Position numbers and translations under genes: made by a program
The notes under the pieces: model-generated
What the model was told of the DNA's origin: nothing
Seen by the model: the letters and a program-made list of their open reading frames with translations, nothing else
Databases searched by the model: none
In this document: positions 44,401 through 56,191 of the stretch, piece by piece
Layout: the number at the start of each line of letters is the position of its first letter
Numbering within the stretch: the first letter of the stretch is position 1
Assembly: GCA_030704615.1 (NCBI GenBank)
Contig: CM060731.1
Span: 71,654,756-71,714,755 of the forward strand
Reading direction: 5' to 3'
Length of the DNA: 60,000 nucleotides
Source: Takakia lepidozioides
Lineage: Eukaryota; Streptophyta; Takakiopsida; Takakiales; Takakiaceae

Positions 44401-47153
44401 CAGGCTAAGACAGCTGGTGAGTAGCTGAAGACTCACATGGATTCATCGTTCCGACCGTACTTCGCATACTGCACCACGATGTCTCTTCCATCAACATTCC
44501 TACCTGCATCAAACAGACAGGGATAAAGGGGAGATTAGGAGACTTCATATCACTTACATGATCTCCATCTCCCGACCATACTTCGCATACTGAACCACCA
44601 TGTCCCGCCCATCAACATTCCTGCCTGCAACGCGGAAAAAGTTGAGACATTAATTTACATGTGCAAAAGAGAAGGCTTGAGGAGATATGTGCAAAGGTAC
44701 GTGGACCTTCCCCCCATTCTCTGGCTTTTCCTCTTTGCTCCACCTGCTTAAAGAATACCAGCAGGGTCGCCGACTCAAGCCCTTGTCGACTGAACGCCGA
44801 GGGCTACAATAAACAGACTACTGTGTCCCCAAATGTCAATAGTAAGCCAGAGCGTCGAACATTTGACCTCATGGGAAAAACTACATAGCAGTACGCTTAG
44901 TAACTGTGTGCCAAACTTATTAAAAATCCAACTCGTGGGTGTTGGTGTGTACTTGAGACATGCCATACTTGCATCTGCGACACTTATGTCACAGCAAACT
45001 TGGAACCAGGCACCAGTAGGAATGTGCCAATTGCCACCCAAAGCAAGGCAAGGAAAAAAGCATAAGGGGTAGCAGAGTAATGCTATCCCATTCAAATTCA
45101 ATATGGCTTGAATAAAACAGCTTCCCCAGCTACTGTTTATCGTGACTTTTGCCACTCCACTGTACGAGTAAAAGCTTACCACCAAATCAAACAGATCATT
45201 CTGAAAGACTTGATGCTGAGAAAGCCGGCGAAGTTCCTAGTCCCTTACCAAACTCCCTTAAAATGAGCCCCCACTTAACATAGTATCAATGTCTTGAAGA
45301 GAGCACCTCATGACCTATTCCACTCCACTGCTTGAAAACACGGCACCTAACGACCTAAAAGAACAAACCCCAATCCCTGTGCATCTAATGGGTGACCCAC
45401 TTGGTGCAACAGCAGTGCTAGTTCTGTGACAAGTGGTCAAAACTTCTCCAGTTGAAGCTTGAAACAGTAATGGGCAAATAAGCAGAACACTGATAGTTTA
45501 GGAACAGCCCTCTTATGCACAGCTGAGGGCACCTGCCTTGCTCCACTCAGCAGTCGGAAGGTAAAGACCGATAAGTATTTTTACAATACAGAAACAACTC
45601 ATCACTGTTTCAGAATTGCTAAAAGTTTGTTGCAGCTCAATGGAACAGGAACTAATATAATTCCAGACAAGTCGAGCAATGAAGAGAGCACACTGAGCTA
45701 GCTGGCAATCATGTTCCATCTCACGAACAACAAAGGTGATGATAGTCGGCACTCAACACAATTTGGTGAGGTATACTACCATCCAAACGTTCTATTGCCT
45801 TCTGTGCCTCATCAGCATACTTGTAGCGTACGAAGGCGAATCCACGAGACTCCCCGGTCCTGTCGTCAATTAGATCCACGGCTAAGATCACCCACTTTCA
45901 CATACTAGTAGCAGCACCAACTGTAGCAAACAACTTCCAACATCTGATGACCACATAGATTTGATATATGACATACACACAGCAGAACTTACCTTCTGAT
46001 ATGATTCACGGAGAGAGAGCCACAGAGAGAGAGAGAGAGGGAGAGAAGTTTTGTGCCATTCCATTATGCTCCTGCTAAACAACAGACTGTTTGAGGGGGC
46101 ACGAAGAAACTACCTGCGATCTCTTGGGATGAAGATGTCCACCACCTTTCCATACCTGTCAAACAAGGGAAACAGATCATCTGCACTTGTCCCTGCAGCA
46201 TGATCCAAAAGCATCCGTCAGGTCAAAGAGCACATCCATAACTTAAGGAAACCCAAAAACAGATCACCTGCAGGTTCTCTACAATGCAAGATGGAATGCC
46301 GGGTCCGCGACAGCTGTGTGGGTCATTCACCTTTTGTAGCCATTAGACCAGAAAGTCATCATATCTGCTACTTTACTCTTCCCTCTCTCGAAGTCTGGCA
46401 TTTAAGGTATTGAATAGGTGGAAAAATGTGTACAAATTCTGACACTCGTTAAGTAGTGAGCACCAATCTCACAGAAAGTCAGGCATGAACTGTAAATTAA
46501 CACCACAAGACAACGGAAGCACCGAGAAGGAAAGAATGGAGGTGGAAAGCGTTAGTCATCAAAATGAACTGTAGTCCAAGCAGCTCATTCGATTCTGTAG
46601 AATGGGGACTAAAAATTGATGCACTCCAGGTGTCTAGGCTTTGTTTAGAACCGTGGTGCTTTATGGCTCGTGCTCGCGTGTAAGTTGTTAGGCCTGTTGC
46701 TAGGATGTCCAAAAGCCATGTTTTCCGACTTCCACCGCTGCTGGTGCTACCAAGGCGTTTCATATAATGTTAGGCCACTAGCGGACTTACTTCCATGTGA
46801 CGTGATGTACCTGTTTCTTCATAGTTTACGACTCTCCAGTTAACTTAAAAGCCCTAAAGAAAGAAGACAAACACAAGCACTAGAAATTGTATGAAAACCA
46901 AATTGGCACGGTCAGCTGGTGTGTTGCATAGAAGAGCAACTTCCTCACTCCTCAAAAAGGGCACCTTAACGAAATCACAGAAAAAGTGCAAAAGAAGACG
47001 CACAACTAACCAAAGCCACACATCACGTAAAACTGCAGCGATAGAATAGAAGATCGTGAAGAGACGGGAGCACATACGGAATGTAATGTTGAGAACCAGC
47101 AACGAATGCGTATCTCTGATATCTGGTGGGCCGGCCCTCCCGAAGTGCGACAT
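41407..47153 (-). CDS. SC35: SC35-like serine/arginine-rich splicing factor, eight coding exons with duplicated exon 4
   Basis: Exons (minus strand): 47153-47078, 46192-46114, 45859-45780, one of two alternative exons 4 (44624-44558 or 44503-44437), 43697-43626, 42538-42308, 42016-41876 and 41674-41407. All junctions are GT-AG and keep frame; with one exon 4 the product is 337 aa. It starts MSHFGRAGPPDIRDTHSLLV and has one RRM (about residues 16-95) with RNP2 LLVLNI and RNP1 RGFAFVRY. A long RS domain follows (RSRSRSPRRS, RRRSRSISP, RSPSRSLSRSPRK). SC35 binds exonic enhancers and recruits U1/U2AF during early spliceosome assembly in nuclear speckles. The terminal exon might instead splice at GAG|GTACAG near 41502, so the last ~31 residues are less certain. 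An SC35-typical alternative-splicing switch is likely through exon 4. Confidence 0.93.
44437..44503 (-). other. SC35 alternative exon 4b (67 nt)
   Basis: Second version, preceded by TTTGATGCAG and followed by GTGAGT. It encodes GRNVDGRDIVVQYAKYGRNDES. It has the same length and phase as exon 4a; the two differ mainly in the last seven residues. Only 54 nt (44504-44557) separate the two exons. Confidence 0.85.
44558..44624 (-). other. SC35 alternative exon 4a (67 nt)
   Basis: First of two tandem versions of exon 4, preceded by GCGTTGCAG and followed by the strong donor GTAAGT. It encodes GRNVDGRDMVVQYAKYGREMEI, the end of the RRM plus the start of the linker. Its length (67 nt) is not divisible by three. 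Confidence 0.85.
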
Positions 47154-47218
47154 CGTGTGGGGTTGCGCAGAGCGTGGGTGTGCGAGAGGGAAAGGAGAGA
47201 AGAGAAGCTGCGGATACC

Positions 47219-47252
47219 AAACCCTAACTGAGCGGCCCAGGCCGTTTATAAG
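47219..47252 (-). promoter_or_regulatory. TATA-like box and telo-box near the SC35 start
   Basis: On the minus strand TATAAA lies at 47250-47245, about 95 bp upstream of the ATG. Between it and the ATG lies a telo-box (AAACCCTAA on the plus strand, 47219-47227), an element common in promoters and leaders of plant genes for RNA and protein synthesis. Confidence 0.45.
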
Positions 47253-47299
47253 AACCCTAAATTTCCAACACAAAGAAAGCTGGGAATTGAAACAAGATA

Positions 47300-47990
47300 T
47301 TTTTTTTTAAATTTAAAAATTGTGAGCCACGAGTATTTATGCAGAAAAATCATATACATATAAACAAAATCAACAATTGAAAATAATTGAAAATAATTAT
47401 AATAATTTTACAATTGGTGGAGTTACCGTCACGGCCTTTACTGGTATTGTTTTCCTTTTTGTTTTTTCTTAATTTTATTAATGGCAGCAGCTCCTTTTCT
47501 TTTTTTGAGAAAGTTTTATTTTATTTTTAAAAACACTTGGTGGAGTGTGTGAATTGACGGTGTTGATGGAGTCGGACATGGACCGGAGTCTTTTTTCTTT
47601 CTTTTTGTTCCCCATTCATAAGTTATAACAACTACCATAAGTTTTCCTTTCAAAATGTAAAACAGAAAAACAAAAATAATAATAATAATAATAATAAGGG
47701 AGATGGTTCTTCTGGAAGAGTCCTGTAAGAGACAATGGTAAAGCAAGGTGGATGTATGTTTGAGAAACTCAAATGCCTTTGTTACTTTCATCTGTCACAA
47801 AATTAGATCTAATCTCAGTGGATTGTTGATGTTGTTTAATCTCTGACCCTTTTTGCAAACCCTTTTTTAATTCAGAGTGGTGGTTTAGAAGTGAATGAAC
47901 ATCCTCACCTACTGCCTCTGCTATATGACCCACATTTGTTGTTGTATACTCCATGTTGTGTCAACTTCATGTGCTTATAGGGGAAGGGCA
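47300..47990. other. AT-rich intergenic with (AAT)n microsatellite
   Basis: An AT-rich region with an (AATAAT)n run at about 47675-47697 and no coding evidence. It separates the SC35 promoter from the 3' end of the interrupted gene. Confidence 0.4.
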
Positions 47991-47991
47991 G

Positions 47992-48047
47992 CTGATGAGG
48001 CCCTTCAGCCGTTTTCGAATGCGCTTACGGCGGAAGGGCCTCATCAG
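47992..48047. repeat. Perfect 14-bp inverted repeat (hairpin)
   Basis: CTGATGAGGCCCTT at 47992-48005 is the exact complement of AAGGGCCTCATCAG at 48034-48047. The 28-nt loop itself has GCCGT/ACGGC pairing. It lies just past the 3' end of the interrupted minus-strand gene. It could be a small transposon relic or an RNA hairpin in the transcript's 3' end. Confidence 0.6.
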
Positions 48048-49352
48048 GATCTTAGTACCTGTGGAATAATAACTTGGCCATAGTCATGTCCGCCGTGGGC
48101 TTCCTTCATAACATGTTCTTCATAGAGGCTCCCATGCAAGCCAACCTCGCCGGACCTACCTAGCGTCATAATTACGTAGCTCGTTTCCTCCTCAATGTCT
48201 GTTAGCAACTTCTGACTGCTATCACCATCCGTTCTCGCAAAATCATTTAGATTGGGCATGCAGAACGATCGAATGGGTGAAACTGCACCATGTGTGTCAT
48301 ATAGACCAAGAGCAAAGGACAAGAATGTTGGGCTTGGACATGGTGTACGAGTGAAGGAGAAGTCTGTGATGTGGGGGGCACAAACATGAGTATGTGTTGC
48401 CACTGGAACAGGGCTCATGATGTGTAACTCAACAATTGTTTGCAAAGACGGCCTGGTATCCACTGTAGGAAGCTTGGGCGCAGGTATTTCTGCCAATTCC
48501 TCTTCTATAAGGCTATGGGCAATGACTCCTGAACACTGCTGGAACTGAGAAGAGGTTTCACCACGCTGCATTTCAGAGTCCACGAGCAGTCCTATGAAGG
48601 AAACATCACAAGCCATAAGTGTCATTTGACTTGGAATAGGTATAAAATTGTCCGAACCTGAAGCTGTCCCCTTGCACTTGCCTTTCATTGATCAAGGAAA
48701 TAGCATGTTCATGCTCTGCAATTGCATCCTCACAGGTTGCATTGTCCTCCACACTTGTAGCCGGCGCCTTACCACTCTCCTCAACTATGTTTTCCACATT
48801 TTGCATGTTCTGCAAATCTTCAACAGCAATGGATAGGCGCACACTTAATCTTTCATCTCGAGCGTAAGACAATATGCAAGATCGACTAAGACCCCTAAAA
48901 GGACATGCAAGAGGATGGTTCTTCCCCATAGAAAATTTCACAAATAGTTTCAAGGCTCGCATAATTTGGGGGCATGTCTTCTCCACATCAACAGCACCTC
49001 TAACCTGCTCCATAGATGCAGCGACGATCATGTCAAGCTCTTCCTTTGTGTGGTTCCAAGGCTGTTCTAGCCCAGTAGGCAATGGATTTGCCTTCAGCAT
49101 TACATGCAAAAGGGACCAACCCCACTTCTTCAACTCCTCCCGACGTCGGATAATGTTGTCAAATTTCTAAAGCTCCGCTGCAACATACACTCCTTCTCTT
49201 CAGTTTATGTTTTGCAACCTCTTTTTGAATTTGGTACAACTCATTGTTCTGCAGGAACATGAGGTACTCCCAAAGCCTGTAAAACTCATCTGTTCGTGCC
49301 TCTACCTTAGGTTCCCCATTTCGTAGGCGTCTAAAGTTGTCCAAAGTGGCCT

Positions 49353-49948
49353 TGTCGCGCACCTCACTTCGGTAAACTCCCCTTCAAGTCATAGTTACTT
49401 TGATGCGCGCGCCTGACTCCCAACCTGGCCGCCGGGCCAACTTGGAGTTTCGGCTGCTCACCGGGACATAACGGTCCCCTTTCGCTTCCCTCTAAAACCC
49501 TCCACCTAATTGGGACTAGGAGAATTCCCTTTGGTAGATGGCAGTCCGGAACAGCTCCCCACTCTTTGGTCGCTTTCCGGCTCGCTCGCTTACTCACTAG
49601 TTTTTGGTCACCAACGGGCTTGCACCGTTCTCGGGGTTACTACTCCCCTTATATACCATGATGAGTCCCAAGACTCCCCACGACTCCCACCACGAGGTCT
49701 CCGCCCCCATGGTGAGTCCTATGCCACCCCCACTAAGTCCCACTAAGCTACCACCACCCCTTGTGGAGCCACCCCCACCGCAACCCGGTGTGCGGGGCTC
49801 CACCTAGTGAGCGCCTCTGCTTCCCTGAGTGCCTTGGGCACTCAAGGGTGCTTCAACCCCCCTTACCTATCGCTGCCGCTGCCCCCCACCATAGGGGCAG
49901 CCCCTCATGTGTCCCGACCCCCTGCCCTCAAGGCAAAGGGCCGCGACA
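49353..49948 (-). repeat. 3' LTR (596 bp)
   Basis: Left-hand copy in window coordinates. It matches the other LTR nearly throughout, but lacks the ~127-bp block after CCCCTTATATA and a 4-bp CGCT near its end. Confidence 0.92.
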
Positions 49949-49960
49949 CACACCCCTACC
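49949..49960 (-). promoter_or_regulatory. Polypurine tract
   Basis: GGTAGGGGTGTG on the minus strand abuts the 3' LTR, in the right place to prime plus-strand DNA synthesis. Confidence 0.6.
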
Positions 49961-50854
49961 AACAGGGAGTCGATGTCCTCATCGACTTGTCCATTTTGTA
50001 GAAACGAACATCCAAGTTGTGGCGTCCCACATCAAGGAGTTTGTTTCTGTACCATGGCGTCCCATGGCAAAGAACCAAACCCCACACTTGACTCTACTCT
50101 CCACTAGCTAGTTCGGCCGACTTCCTCCAAGTCCCGGCCAAGGGTGGAGCCTCTCCAGCTCCTCCCAGTGCACTCTTCTTGGCCTACTTCAAGGCCAAGG
50201 AACGATCCTCCCCGAGGATCGAATCGCCTTACTGCAACAACATTGCTTGCGATCGCTCATGATGCCGCTTTTGGCATCACCTTGAGCAAGGGTTCACCTG
50301 GAACCCTCTTTGACTATGAAGATAACCTTGAACCAACCATGCGCCCCAATCACTACAATTGGGTCCGCCTTGGAATGCTGGCCTGAGGTACGGGAACACG
50401 CCGAAGCCGCACTACGACTTCGTCCCGAGGCTACACGATTATAGTACGTGAACGGAAGCACGTAGCTTCCGCGTTAGCCCGCACTACAAGGCAACCCCCT
50501 CGGTAGCGCAGTTATAGTACGCGCACGCGCCAGGTGCGCACTAGCACGCGAACTCCCAAATAAGGCGCAAGTTTCCTTGCCCCTTGGATGGGAGTCACCC
50601 GATTTCGGCACTGCGCAAACACACGATTAACCCAATTTACCTCTCCCACTTTTGTAAGCTAGCATGCATTCTACACACTAGCCAACCGCACCATGCATCA
50701 CCATTCCAAACACAATAGGACGCACAATATTTGGAACCCATTTCCTTTATAACAAATTTTTGTACAATACAAGTTTTTGCAATCGGATTCCTGAGCTAGC
50801 TAAACCGGGTTAAGTATGCATTTCCTCTCCCACGCTCCAAGGTTGATGTCCCCA
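49961..50854. other. Retrotransposon 3' untranslated region
   Basis: About 890 bp between the chromodomain stop and the polypurine tract, without coding similarity. Sequence near 50400-50560 has repeated ATAGTACG.GAACG.-like motifs. Confidence 0.5.
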
Positions 50855-52264
50855 TCAACGTTTCTTCCGCTTTTGAGGTCGCCCTTCGAACGCTGCAACT
50901 GCCTCGGATGCGTTTCCCATTTCTGAGGCACGCACCCAAGATGCCTCCACAAGATGATAGCCCTTCCATTTGACGAGATACTCCGTTTCTCGGTTCTTGA
51001 ACCTCCTCGACTTAAGTATTGCCTCCACCTCGTACTCAGGTTCATTTTCATGATCCAACAGCATAGGTGGCAGACGCAACACTTGCTGCCGATTCGGACG
51101 TGCTTCATCTTTGAAGTAAGGCTTCAAAAGGGAGACATGGAATACTGGGTGCACCTTGCTGTTTGCCGGCAGCTCCAATTCATACACATCCTCATTCATA
51201 ACCTTCCGAATGCGAAAGGGACCCGCATACGGAGGTACGAACTTCGGACTCACTTCCGGAGGTAGTCGAAAATTCTTGATGTTCAACCAGACCTCTGTGC
51301 CTGCCTCAAACTTCACTTCCCTCCGCTTCCGATTCACCTGCCTTTCATACCATTTCCTAGCTTTGGCAATGTTGTACTTTGCGAGCTTCAACAAACGCTC
51401 GCGTTCTTCCAGTACCGCCGCTACTGCCGGTTCCTCAACGTCCTGGGCGGCCCAACTTGTCGGCACCAGAGGTGCTTTTCCATAGACCAACACAAAAGGG
51501 GAAACTCCCGTCGCGGAGTGTTCTGTGTTATTATAACAGAACTCTGCCGCGTCTAAGTGTTCCATCCAGTCTGATTGGTCTGCCGACACGTAATTCCGCA
51601 AGAATTGCTTCACTACGGAATTCACTCTTTTCGTTTGGCCGTCCTCGTAGGTCGGAAGGCGGTGCTCATCTTCAGCCTCGTCCCCATCTTCTTCCAAAGT
51701 GCTCTCCAGAATTTACTCGTAAACTTTGGATCGCGGTCCGAGACAATATCCTTCGGAACTCCATGATGCTTTAAGACGTGGGCGAAGTAAAGTCGCCCTG
51801 TCTCCTGCGCCGTTGCCGTCTCCTTGGTGGGGATGAAATGGGCCATTTTACTGAACCTATCTACCACCACCATGATTGCATCGAATCCTTTTGACAGCGG
51901 CATAGCAGTCATGAAATCCATCGAGACGCTTTCCCAAGTCCCCTCTGGAATCGGCAAGGGTTGTAACAGCCCCGCTTGCTTTTTGTACTCGCTCCGGTTT
52001 TGTTGGCATGTGGTGCATGTCTTCACATACTCCTCTGCCTCCTCCCTCAGTTTGGGCCAGAAATACTCTTTCTTCAAGAGTGTCGCAGTGCGCTTGGCTC
52101 CACCGTGGCCCGCAAGCGGGCTATCATGGCATTCTCTCAAGAGACTATCCCTGATCCCTCCCTTCGGCACGTAGAGACGCTTTTGCTTATACCGGAGCAG
52201 TCCATTTGCAAGTGGAACTGCGATTTAACCCCCATCCTCAAGTCTTGCATCACGGACTTCGCCA
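50855..52264 (-). pseudogene. Retrotransposon integrase and chromodomain, frameshifted
   Basis: The first piece (52170-51622) has the zinc-binding H2C2 region (ECHDSPLAGHGG ... CTTCQQNR) and the integrase core (SMDFMTAMPLS, ivsDRDPKFTS). A frame change near 51650-51690, within the STAFRP...DGQTKRVN block, moves to the second piece (51697-50855). That piece carries the integrase C-terminal part (ARKWYERQVN, HPVFHVSLLK) and a chromodomain (EYEVEAILKSR ... YLVKWKGY). The chromodomain is the hallmark of chromoviruses and guides insertion to marked chromatin. Confidence 0.92.
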
Positions 52265-52266
52265 GC

Positions 52267-54900
52267 TCATCCTTCCGCAAGCCTTCCGGATCTTCCTTGG
52301 AGTGCCGTCTCGCCCTTGTACACCAACAAGAGCTGCTGCTTTCTACTTAAAGCATCGGCCACCACATTGTCCCGTCCCGGTTTGTACTGGATATCCACGT
52401 CGAACACTGCCAAAGTATCTTGCCACCTAAGTTGTTTTGGGGACAACTTGGGCTGCGTGGCAAAATACTTCACTGTGACATTGTCCGTGAACACCTTCAC
52501 TGGGTTGGAACCAACATAGTGGCGCCAGAGCTCAAGGCAATGCACCACCGCCTTCATCTCTTTTTCGTGCGTTGGCCACCGTCGCTCCACTTCATTCAGT
52601 TTCTTACTTTCGTAAGCCACTGGCCGTCCATCTTGCATAAGTACACCCCCAATTGCGAAGTCCGATGCATCTGTATGAATCTCAAACGGACGATCGAACT
52701 CCGGGATTTTCAAGACTGGAGCTTCCGTCATCCGCTGCTTCAATTCAGCAAAAGCTTGGCCACAAAATGTGTTCCATACCCAGACTTTGGATTTACACAG
52801 AAGGTCCGACAGCGGCCCCGCGATCTTGGCGAAATTTCTCACATACTTCCGGTAATAGGAGGCGAGTCCTAGGAAGGATCGCACTCCCGGGACCGAAGTC
52901 GGAGGCTCCCAGTCCAAGATCGCCCTCACCTTTCTGTCATCCATTTTGATCCCATCCTGTGTAATCACATGCCCCAAGAACTCCACTTTTGTGACCCCGA
53001 ATTCGCACTTTGAAGCTTTGGCATACAGCTTCCCTTCTCGCAATTTCTGGAACACCCTTTCGAGATGCTCCAGGTGCTCCTCCTTTGTTTTCGAGTACAC
53101 CAAGATGTCGTCGATGTACACGATCACAAAGTCATCCAACCACTCCTGGAAAAGGCTGTTCATCAGCGTGCTAAATGTCGCTGGTGCATTGGTGAGCCCA
53201 AAAGGCATCACCAAGAACTCATATGAACCATACCTTGTCCTGCACGCGGTCTTCTCCTCATCTCCTTCTGCCACCCGAATTTGGTGATAGCCGGAGCGCA
53301 AGTCGATCCGGCTGAAATACTTCGCTCCTGCCAACCGATCGAAGAGGTCGTCGATCCTTGGCAAAGGGTACCGGTTTTTTATAGTCACCTTATTCAGAGC
53401 CATGTAATCGACACACATCCGCAGCGTCCCATCCTTCTTGTCTGCAAATAGCACCGGGGCTCCGTAAGGTGACTTACTCGGCCGGATGTACCCCTTTGAC
53501 ATTAGATCCTTGAGCTGAGTCTTCAGCTCGACCAACTCTTTGTGGCTCAACCGGTAGGGCGCCTTGGCAGGCGGTCCCGATCCCGGTATCACCTCAATCT
53601 TGTGGTCAACTCCTCTTCGCGGTGGCAAGCCGCTTGGTAAATCCTCCGGCATCACATCCTGGTATTTCTCCAAAATCCCCTTGATCCAATCTGGGCTCGG
53701 CTCCCCATCGCCTTCTCCTTTCACTTCTCTAATGTAAAGCAAAAACTGGGACTCGTGTGCCTCCTCCACGGCCCACTCCTTTGCTGACAGAAGGTTTATT
53801 CGCCCTCCCACGGATTTGGGCGTTTCCGACACTCGTAAAACCTCGCCACCATTCCCACATGGCAGCGTGACTACTCTCTTGCGGCCATCTATGACCGCTC
53901 CGGATTTGCTCAAAAAGGTCATCCCTAAAATGAGATCCACTCCATCGATCTCGCAGATAGTGAAGTTTTCACGTCCCTCCCAACTCCCCAGTTGAAGAGG
54001 AACATCAAACGCCAACCTTGTCGCCAACTGAGGTTCTCCTTTGGCAGAGCGCACCTCAATAGAGGCCCCCACGTCACTTGTCGGGAGTCCCAACTTTCGC
54101 GCCGCCACCGGCGTCATGAAGGAGTGCGACGCTCCTGTGTCCACCAACAACGACACGTTAGTTCCGGATATTATCCCATCCACGAACAATAACTGACTCC
54201 CTTTACGCAGGGCGCCAGTTTCCTGATACAACTCACAAGAATAGTTGCCTACCTTGCAAGTCCTGGCGACTACCGCTTCCACCAAACGACTGATGGTATC
54301 TTCCGACAGCTCCGTGGTCGCCCGAGTCATGTTCAATTGCCGGGGCTTCGTGCACTTCTTGGCCATGTGTCCGGGCTCCCCGCAATTGAAACACACTCCA
54401 TCAAAGGTCGCCTTCTGTCCGCCATAAGCCGCTCCACCCGCTTTTCCTTTCGAAGCACCGGGTGCCGCCTTGACGTGTGAAGGACCTCCCTTCGATTTCC
54501 ACGTGCCATTTTCGCCGCGTGGCCTATCCCACTTCTTTTCCGGTCGGGAGGAGTCACCTTCCCGCCGGGTCTTCTTGTGGTTCAGCTCCGTACGGCCTTG
54601 TCTCTCACCCCTAGGGACATCCGAGAAACATTCAGCTCTCTCAATTGCCTCGTTCAAAGTCTTGGGTGGCTTCTCCTCCAACTTCCGCCTAGCCCATGGG
54701 GCCAGTCCCGCCACAAAGTTGAAGACCATTTCTGGTTCTGCCATGTCCGCGACTTCGAGCAACAGCACATTGAAAGCCTGGACATACCCCCGAATGTCAT
54801 CTGTTTGCTTCAAATTCCTCATCTTGTCCCGGGCAAGCCAGGATGCGTTGAGGGGCACAAACTGTCTCTTCATCAATTCCTTGAACCCACTCCAGTTCAA
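52267..54900 (-). pseudogene. Retrotransposon gag-pol: zinc knuckle, protease, reverse transcriptase, RNase H
   Basis: An 877-codon frame continuing gag. A CCHC knuckle ([14 protein letters not shown]) is at residues 170-183, the retropepsin motif LLVDTGAS at about 251-258, and reverse transcriptase with [20 protein letters not shown] and the YIDD active site at roughly 450-610. RNase H starts near [11 protein letters not shown] and ends near [11 protein letters not shown]. The frame shifts out after [10 protein letters not shown] near 52330, before integrase. Confidence 0.92.
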
Positions 54901-54918
54901 GGTTTCCGGGCTTGGGCC

Positions 54919-55413
54919 TCAGTCGTGAAGGCGTTTCTGCCACCATTGTTGAGCATAGCCCCTCAAATAGGTGGGAGCCACTTCCACCCGATCCTCGTCA
55001 CTCAACTTGGCCGCCCGGAAGTACTGCTCTAGCTCCAGGAGCCAGGTGTTGAGTGCCTTCCGGTTTCGAACGCCCTCGAAGGTGCCGGGTTCCTTAGGCT
55101 TCACCTCAAACTTTGCCTTAGTGGAAGTGGCATTAGCCGCCTTCAACACGTCTTTCAACGTCCCGCCAAACTGCGCCAACAACCCTTCCCAAAAGGCTGC
55201 CGGCATGGGAGGCATCTCTTGGTTTGTCGGAGCTCTCAAGGATTCCTCGGGCTCCGACTCCTCGGATTCCTCCCGCTCCTGAGCGGCCTCGTTTTCGGAA
55301 ACATTCATCGCTTCCTCAAACGGCCACCTCGGTGACACGTCGCCCCCATCGGGCTCACCGGGATCATCATCTTTTGGGCCGTTCCGCTTTCGCTTCGGCT
55401 TGCCTGACCCCAT
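54919..55413 (-). pseudogene. Retrotransposon gag, N-terminal part
   Basis: The ATG at 55413 (MGSGKPKRKRNG) opens an acidic N-terminus followed by a gag-type segment (FEGVRNRKALNTWLLELEQY ... YLRGYAQQWW). An in-frame TGA at 54921-54919 ends it, but the same frame continues directly into the 877-aa downstream frame, so a single stop codon splits one polyprotein. Confidence 0.85.
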
Positions 55414-55454
55414 GATGAGGCCAATCCCAAGGACGATCGCGTACTGAACTCTAA

Positions 55455-55466
55455 GCTCTGATACCA
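55455..55466 (-). promoter_or_regulatory. Primer binding site for initiator-Met tRNA
   Basis: The minus-strand sequence TGGTATCAGAGC begins two bases inside the 5' LTR end. It is the canonical plant PBS complementary to the 3' end of tRNA-iMet, which primes minus-strand DNA synthesis. Confidence 0.92.
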
Positions 55467-55468
55467 AA

Positions 55469-56191
55469 TGTCGCGCACCTCACTTCGGTAAACTCCCCTT
55501 CAAGTCATAGTTACTCGCTTTGATGCGCGCGCCTGACTCCCAACCTGGCCGCCGGGCCAACTTGGAGTTTCGGCTGCTCACCGGGACATAACGGTCCCCT
55601 TTCGCTTCCCTCTAAAACCCTCCACCTATTGGGACTAGGAGAATTCCCTTTGGTAGATGGCAGTCCGGAACAGCTCCCCACTCTTTGGTCGCTTTCCGGC
55701 TCGCTCGCTTACTCACTAGTTTTTGGTCACCAACGGGCTTGCACCGTTCTCGGGGTTACTACTCCCCTTATATATACTTCTGTAGCTGTCCGCGGGGGTT
55801 CCACAACCAGCCATGCCATTTTATGGCGAACCACCACGAAAACCCTCGACTCCCGGTGGTGAGTCGCGGTGAGTCTTGGCCCGCTCACCACGGCCCCTAT
55901 GGACCGTGATGAGTCCCAAGACTCCCCACGACTCCCACCACGAGGTCTCCGCCCCCATGGTGAGTCCTATGCCACCCCCACTAAGTCCCACTAAGCTACC
56001 ACCACCCCTTGTGGAGCCACCCCCACCGCAACCCGGTGGGGCTCCACCTAGTGAGCGCCTCTGCTTCCCTGAGTGCCTTGGGCACTCAAGGGTGCTTCAA
56101 CCCCCCTTACCTATCGCTGCCGCTGCCCCCACCACAGGGGCAGCCCCTCATGTGTCCCGACCCCCTGCCCTCAAGGCAAAGGGCCGCGACA
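55469..56191 (-). repeat. 5' LTR (723 bp)
   Basis: Right-hand copy in window coordinates, upstream in element orientation. A TATA box (TATATAAG on the minus strand) lies at 55774-55767. It carries about 127 bp (roughly 55775-55905) absent from the other LTR. Confidence 0.92.

Larger units (their letters stand above)
49353..56191 (-). mobile_element. Ty3/gypsy chromovirus LTR retrotransposon, full-length but defective
   Basis: The 6839-bp element lies in minus orientation inside an exon. Its LTRs begin TGTCGCG and end CGCGACA, and it is flanked by perfect 5-bp target duplications GGCCT at 49348-49352 and 56192-56196. Gene order gag, protease, reverse transcriptase, RNase H, integrase, chromodomain identifies a Ty3/gypsy chromovirus. 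A primer site for initiator-Met tRNA follows the 5' LTR. The near-identity of the LTRs outside one length difference suggests a young insertion. It is non-autonomous now: a stop in gag and frameshifts around integrase. Confidence 0.95.

Noticed and set aside
48047-48688. Separate 214-aa gene downstream of the zinc-finger gene
   Set aside because: It follows the preceding coding piece with a one-base frame change and no promoter evidence, so it is more likely the decayed 3' end of the same gene.
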